From positions 4,424,001 to 4,488,000 of the forward strand of contig NZ_LT629775.1 in assembly GCF_900105395.1 (NCBI RefSeq): a DNA stretch of 64,000 nt. The letters are read 5' to 3'. This stretch comes from Streptomyces sp. TLI_053 (GTDB lineage: Bacteria > Actinomycetota > Actinomycetes > Streptomycetales > Streptomycetaceae). Numbering within the stretch: position 1 is the stretch's first letter; each line of letters starts with the position of its first letter. Under the pieces are notes generated by a model. That model was not told the origin of the DNA, searched no databases, and was given only the letters and a program-made list of their open reading frames with translations. This document shows positions 61,776 to 64,000 of the stretch, piece by piece. The position numbers and the translations under genes were made by a program.

Positions 61776-64000
61776 ATGCCGTCCGTGGCGGATGTGGCGG
61801 GGAACGCGACGAACGGCAGGACCGGCGGCACGGTCGAGGGCACGGACGACAGCACGGGGGGCGGCAGGTCGGGCAGCGCGGCGGACGGCGCGGTGAGCGG
61901 GACGGCGGACGGCGCGGCGGGCGGCCCGTCCGGCGGGGCCCCGCCCCCGCCCGGCCCCCCGGGCATAGCCGCCACCGGCCGGCTCCGGCAGCCGGCCGCG
62001 CTGATCCGGCTGCTCGCGGGCCTCTGCGCGATCGCCCTGACGCTGCTGTCCGCCGACTACGCCCGCGCCACCACCAACGGCCTCGCCGAGGACGTCGGCG
62101 GTGCCGCCGCCCTGGTCCCGCACCCGCTGGGCGGCGTCGCCACCGGCCTCACCACGGCCGCCGTACTGCTCCTGCCCGGCTGCTCGGCCGCCCGCCGGCT
62201 GCTCGCCCCCGGGACGGACCGGCGGCACGTCCTCCAGCAGCTCGCGGACGGCGTGCTGGCCGCCGTCCTGGCGTACGGCGTCACGCTCCTCCTCGCGCTG
62301 TGGATCGACGGCCCCGCGCCGTTCTCCCTGGTCTCCGCGCTGACCCGGCCGCTGCCCGGCGCCCCGCTCGCCCACACCGAGCCGGTCTACGGCTACCTGG
62401 CCCCCGTCCTGGCCTTCCTCACCGCCTCCGCGTCCCGCGAACGCCGGGTCCCGTGGACCGTCCTCACCCTGTCCGCACTGGCCGGCATCGCCGCCGGGGC
62501 GGCCACCCCGACCGCGCTGCTGCTCGGCGTGCTGATCGGCTGGACGGCCGCCCACGGCACCCGCTGGGCCGTCGGCACCCCGGACCCCCGGCCCCGGCGC
62601 GGACAGCTCCTGCACAGCCTGCGCGAGGCCGGCCTGCACCCGGTCTCCGTCACCCCGGACGGCCCCGACCGCTCTCTGGTCCGCCAGCACGGCGACCGCC
62701 CCGACCTGGACGTCCAGCTGCTCGACCGGCAGGCGGTCACCGCCGCCCTGGTGCAGCGGGTCTGGCGCCGGCTGCGACTGCGCACCGCCCCGCACCCGCG
62801 CGCCCTGCGCTCCCTGCGCACCGGCCTGGAGCACGAGGCCCTGGTCTCCTACGCGGCCGTCGCCGCCGGGGTCCGCACCCGCCCGGTCGCCGCCACCGCC
62901 GAACTCGGCCGGGACGCCGCGCTGGTCGCCTACCTGAGGCTGCCCGGCCGCACCCTGGACGAGCTGGCCGACGAGGAGGTCACCGACGCGCTGCTCGCCG
63001 ACGTCTGGGGCCAGCTGGCGCTGCTCCAGCGGCGCGCCATCGCGCACCGCGCGCTGGTGCCCGCCGCGCTGCTGGTCGACCCGGCGGGGGCGGTGCACCT
63101 GGTGGGCCTCGCGGACGGGGACATCGCGGCCGGGGAGCTGGTGCTGCTCAGCGACGTCGCCCAGCTGCTCACCACGCTCGCGCTGCGCACCGGGGCCGAG
63201 CGCTCGGTGCGCGCGGCGGTGTCGGTGCTCGGCCCGGACGCGGTCGCCGCCGCCCTCCCGCTGCTCCAGCCCATCGCGCTGGCCCGCGGCACCCGGGCGG
63301 CGCTCAAGCAGGCCGCCCGGCGCGATGCCGCGACGGCCGCGCCCCGGGTGCCCCCGCAGCGCACCGGTCCGGAGGCGCCCGCCGCCGACCCCGCGCCCGC
63401 GGCGGACCCGGCCCCCGCCACCGGCCCCGACCTGCTGGACCGGATCCGCGCCGAGGTGCTCCGCGGCCGCCCGCAGGCGCCGGTCCGGCCGGTCCGGCTG
63501 GAGCGGCTGCGGCCCCGCACCCTGCTCGCCGTCGTCGGCGGCGTGGCGGCCGGATGGCTGCTGCTGCCGCAGCTGTTCGCCACCGAGCAGAACCCGATCG
63601 CGACCATCGCCGACGCCGACCCGTTCTGGCTCGCCCTCGCCGTCCTGGCCGCGGCCGCCGGTCATGTCGCGGGGGCGATGGGCTTCGTCGGCTTCGTCCC
63701 GGAGCGGCTGGACTTCCGCAACGCCGTGCTCGCCCAGCTGGCCGGGTCCTTCGTCAAGCTGGTCTCCCCCGGCGGGGTCGGCGGCGTGGCCCTGAACACC
63801 CGCTTCCTCCAGCGGGCCGGCATCCCGACCGCGCAGGCGCTGTCCAGCGTCGGCGTGGGCCAGCTGCTCGGCCTGGTCCTGCACCTGCTCCAGCTCGGCG
63901 CGTTCGTCTACCTGACCGGGGTCGAGCCCGGCGGCTCCGAACTGGACGCCCTGCCGGCCGTGGCCGGCGGCCTCGCGGCGGCGGGCGCCCTGCTCGCCGC
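61776..64000 (+). CDS. Flippase-like/LPG-synthase transmembrane-domain protein, cut by window end
   Basis: At least 741 codons from ATG at 61776, still open at the last base. The N-terminal 65 residues are Gly/Ala/Ser/Pro-rich. A membrane region of several helices (LIRLLAGLCAIALTLLSADYA, ATGLTTAAVLLLPG, GVLAAVLAYGVTLLLALWI) is followed by a cytosolic kinase-like part at about residues 290-500 (LLQRRAIAHRALVPAALLVDPAG, LVGLADGDIA). A second membrane region begins near 580 with FVGFVPERLDFRNAVLAQLAGSFVKLVSPGGVGGVALNTRFLQ (quoted in part), the UPF0104/flippase-like signature. Likely moves or modifies lipids; the substrate is unknown. Confidence 0.87.
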   Translation, partial: MPSVADVAGNATNGRTGGTVEGTDDSTGGGRSGSAADGAVSGTADGAAGGPSGGAPPPPGPPGIAATGRLRQPAALIRLLAGLCAIALTLLSADYARATTNGLAEDVGGAAALVPHPLGGVATGLTTAAVLLLPGCSAARRLLAPGTDRRHVLQQLADGVLAAVLAYGVTLLLALWIDGPAPFSLVSALTRPLPGAPLAHTEPVYGYLAPVLAFLTASASRERRVPWTVLTLSALAGIAAGAATPTALLLGVLIGWTAAHGTRWAVGTPDPRPRRGQLLHSLREAGLHPVSVTPDGPDRSLVRQHGDRPDLDVQLLDRQAVTAALVQRVWRRLRLRTAPHPRALRSLRTGLEHEALVSYAAVAAGVRTRPVAATAELGRDAALVAYLRLPGRTLDELADEEVTDALLADVWGQLALLQRRAIAHRALVPAALLVDPAGAVHLVGLADGDIAAGELVLLSDVAQLLTTLALRTGAERSVRAAVSVLGPDAVAAALPLLQPIALARGTRAALKQAARRDAATAAPRVPPQRTGPEAPAADPAPAADPAPATGPDLLDRIRAEVLRGRPQAPVRPVRLERLRPRTLLAVVGGVAAGWLLLPQLFATEQNPIATIADADPFWLALAVLAAAAGHVAGAMGFVGFVPERLDFRNAVLAQLAGSFVKLVSPGGVGGVALNTRFLQRAGIPTAQALSSVGVGQLLGLVLHLLQLGAFVYLTGVEPGGSELDALPAVAGGLAAAGALLA

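Overview
The window is chromosomal DNA from a very high-GC actinomycete, almost certainly a member of the Streptomycetaceae (Streptomyces, Kitasatospora or a close relative). The evidence is third-position G/C saturation, frequent GTG starts, futalosine-pathway menaquinone genes, DUF397/XRE/anti-sigma-like regulators, an FxSxx-COOH RiPP locus, and conserved actinobacterial genes (DUF2530, DUF3027, DUF2771). No rRNA, tRNA, CRISPR array, insertion sequence or prophage was seen. About 55 protein genes are supported; the last is cut by the window end.

Layout. 1-5.4 kb: a SIS-domain protein, a SLATT (DUF4231) membrane protein, a D-2-hydroxyacid dehydrogenase, and a whiJ/abaA-type regulatory set (ATP-binding protein plus 39-aa membrane peptide, divergent from an XRE regulator and its DUF397 partner). 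5.4-13.6 kb: a complete fxs operon on the minus strand, fxsC (TIR-like), fxsT (MinD-like, TIR-like, NB-ARC and TPR), an easily missed 59-codon precursor gene fxsA ending in Phe-Asp-Ser-Ala-Ile, and fxsB (radical SAM/SPASM fused to an HExxH domain). 13.9-22.5 kb: pdxH, citrate synthase 2, serC, a small membrane peptide, an SDR gene divergent from a TetR gene, thpR, a GNAT gene and a marR-MFS operon.

22.6-28.2 kb: a six-gene minus-strand polymorphic-toxin operon. It encodes a CpnT-like/WXG-like carrier, a deaminase toxin whose start overlaps the carrier's stop, two duplicated SUKH-4 immunity proteins, a protein that appears to join a SUKH-4-like domain to a second deaminase domain, and a P-loop/beta-propeller protein. 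A second SLATT gene and two VOC genes follow. 30.6-44.9 kb is mostly core genome: NCS2 purine permease, DUF2530, a CtpE-like P-type ATPase, a 1114-aa sacsin-like GHKL ATPase, DUF3027, an MFS protein, DUF2771-mqnB-mqnD and a cold-shock protein.

45-64 kb: a small membrane protein, a HAD phosphatase, a four-gene siderophore ABC importer behind an iron box, a Ser/Thr kinase, an ECF sigma/anti-sigma-like pair, a VC0807-type membrane protein, a tyrosine phosphatase, an HTH-Clp_N protein behind two strong palindromes, NUDIX and SRPBCC proteins, a STAS protein overlapping a SigG-like ECF sigma gene, a UBP zinc finger, and the start of a large flippase-like membrane protein.

The two most interesting systems are the fxs locus, where a cyclophane-type RiPP maturase is co-transcribed with NLR-like and TIR-like proteins, and the deaminase/SUKH-4 operon. 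Three intergenic tandem-repeat arrays (17, 17 and 22 bp) and several well-formed operators are also recorded. All family assignments come from motifs read by eye; no search was run.
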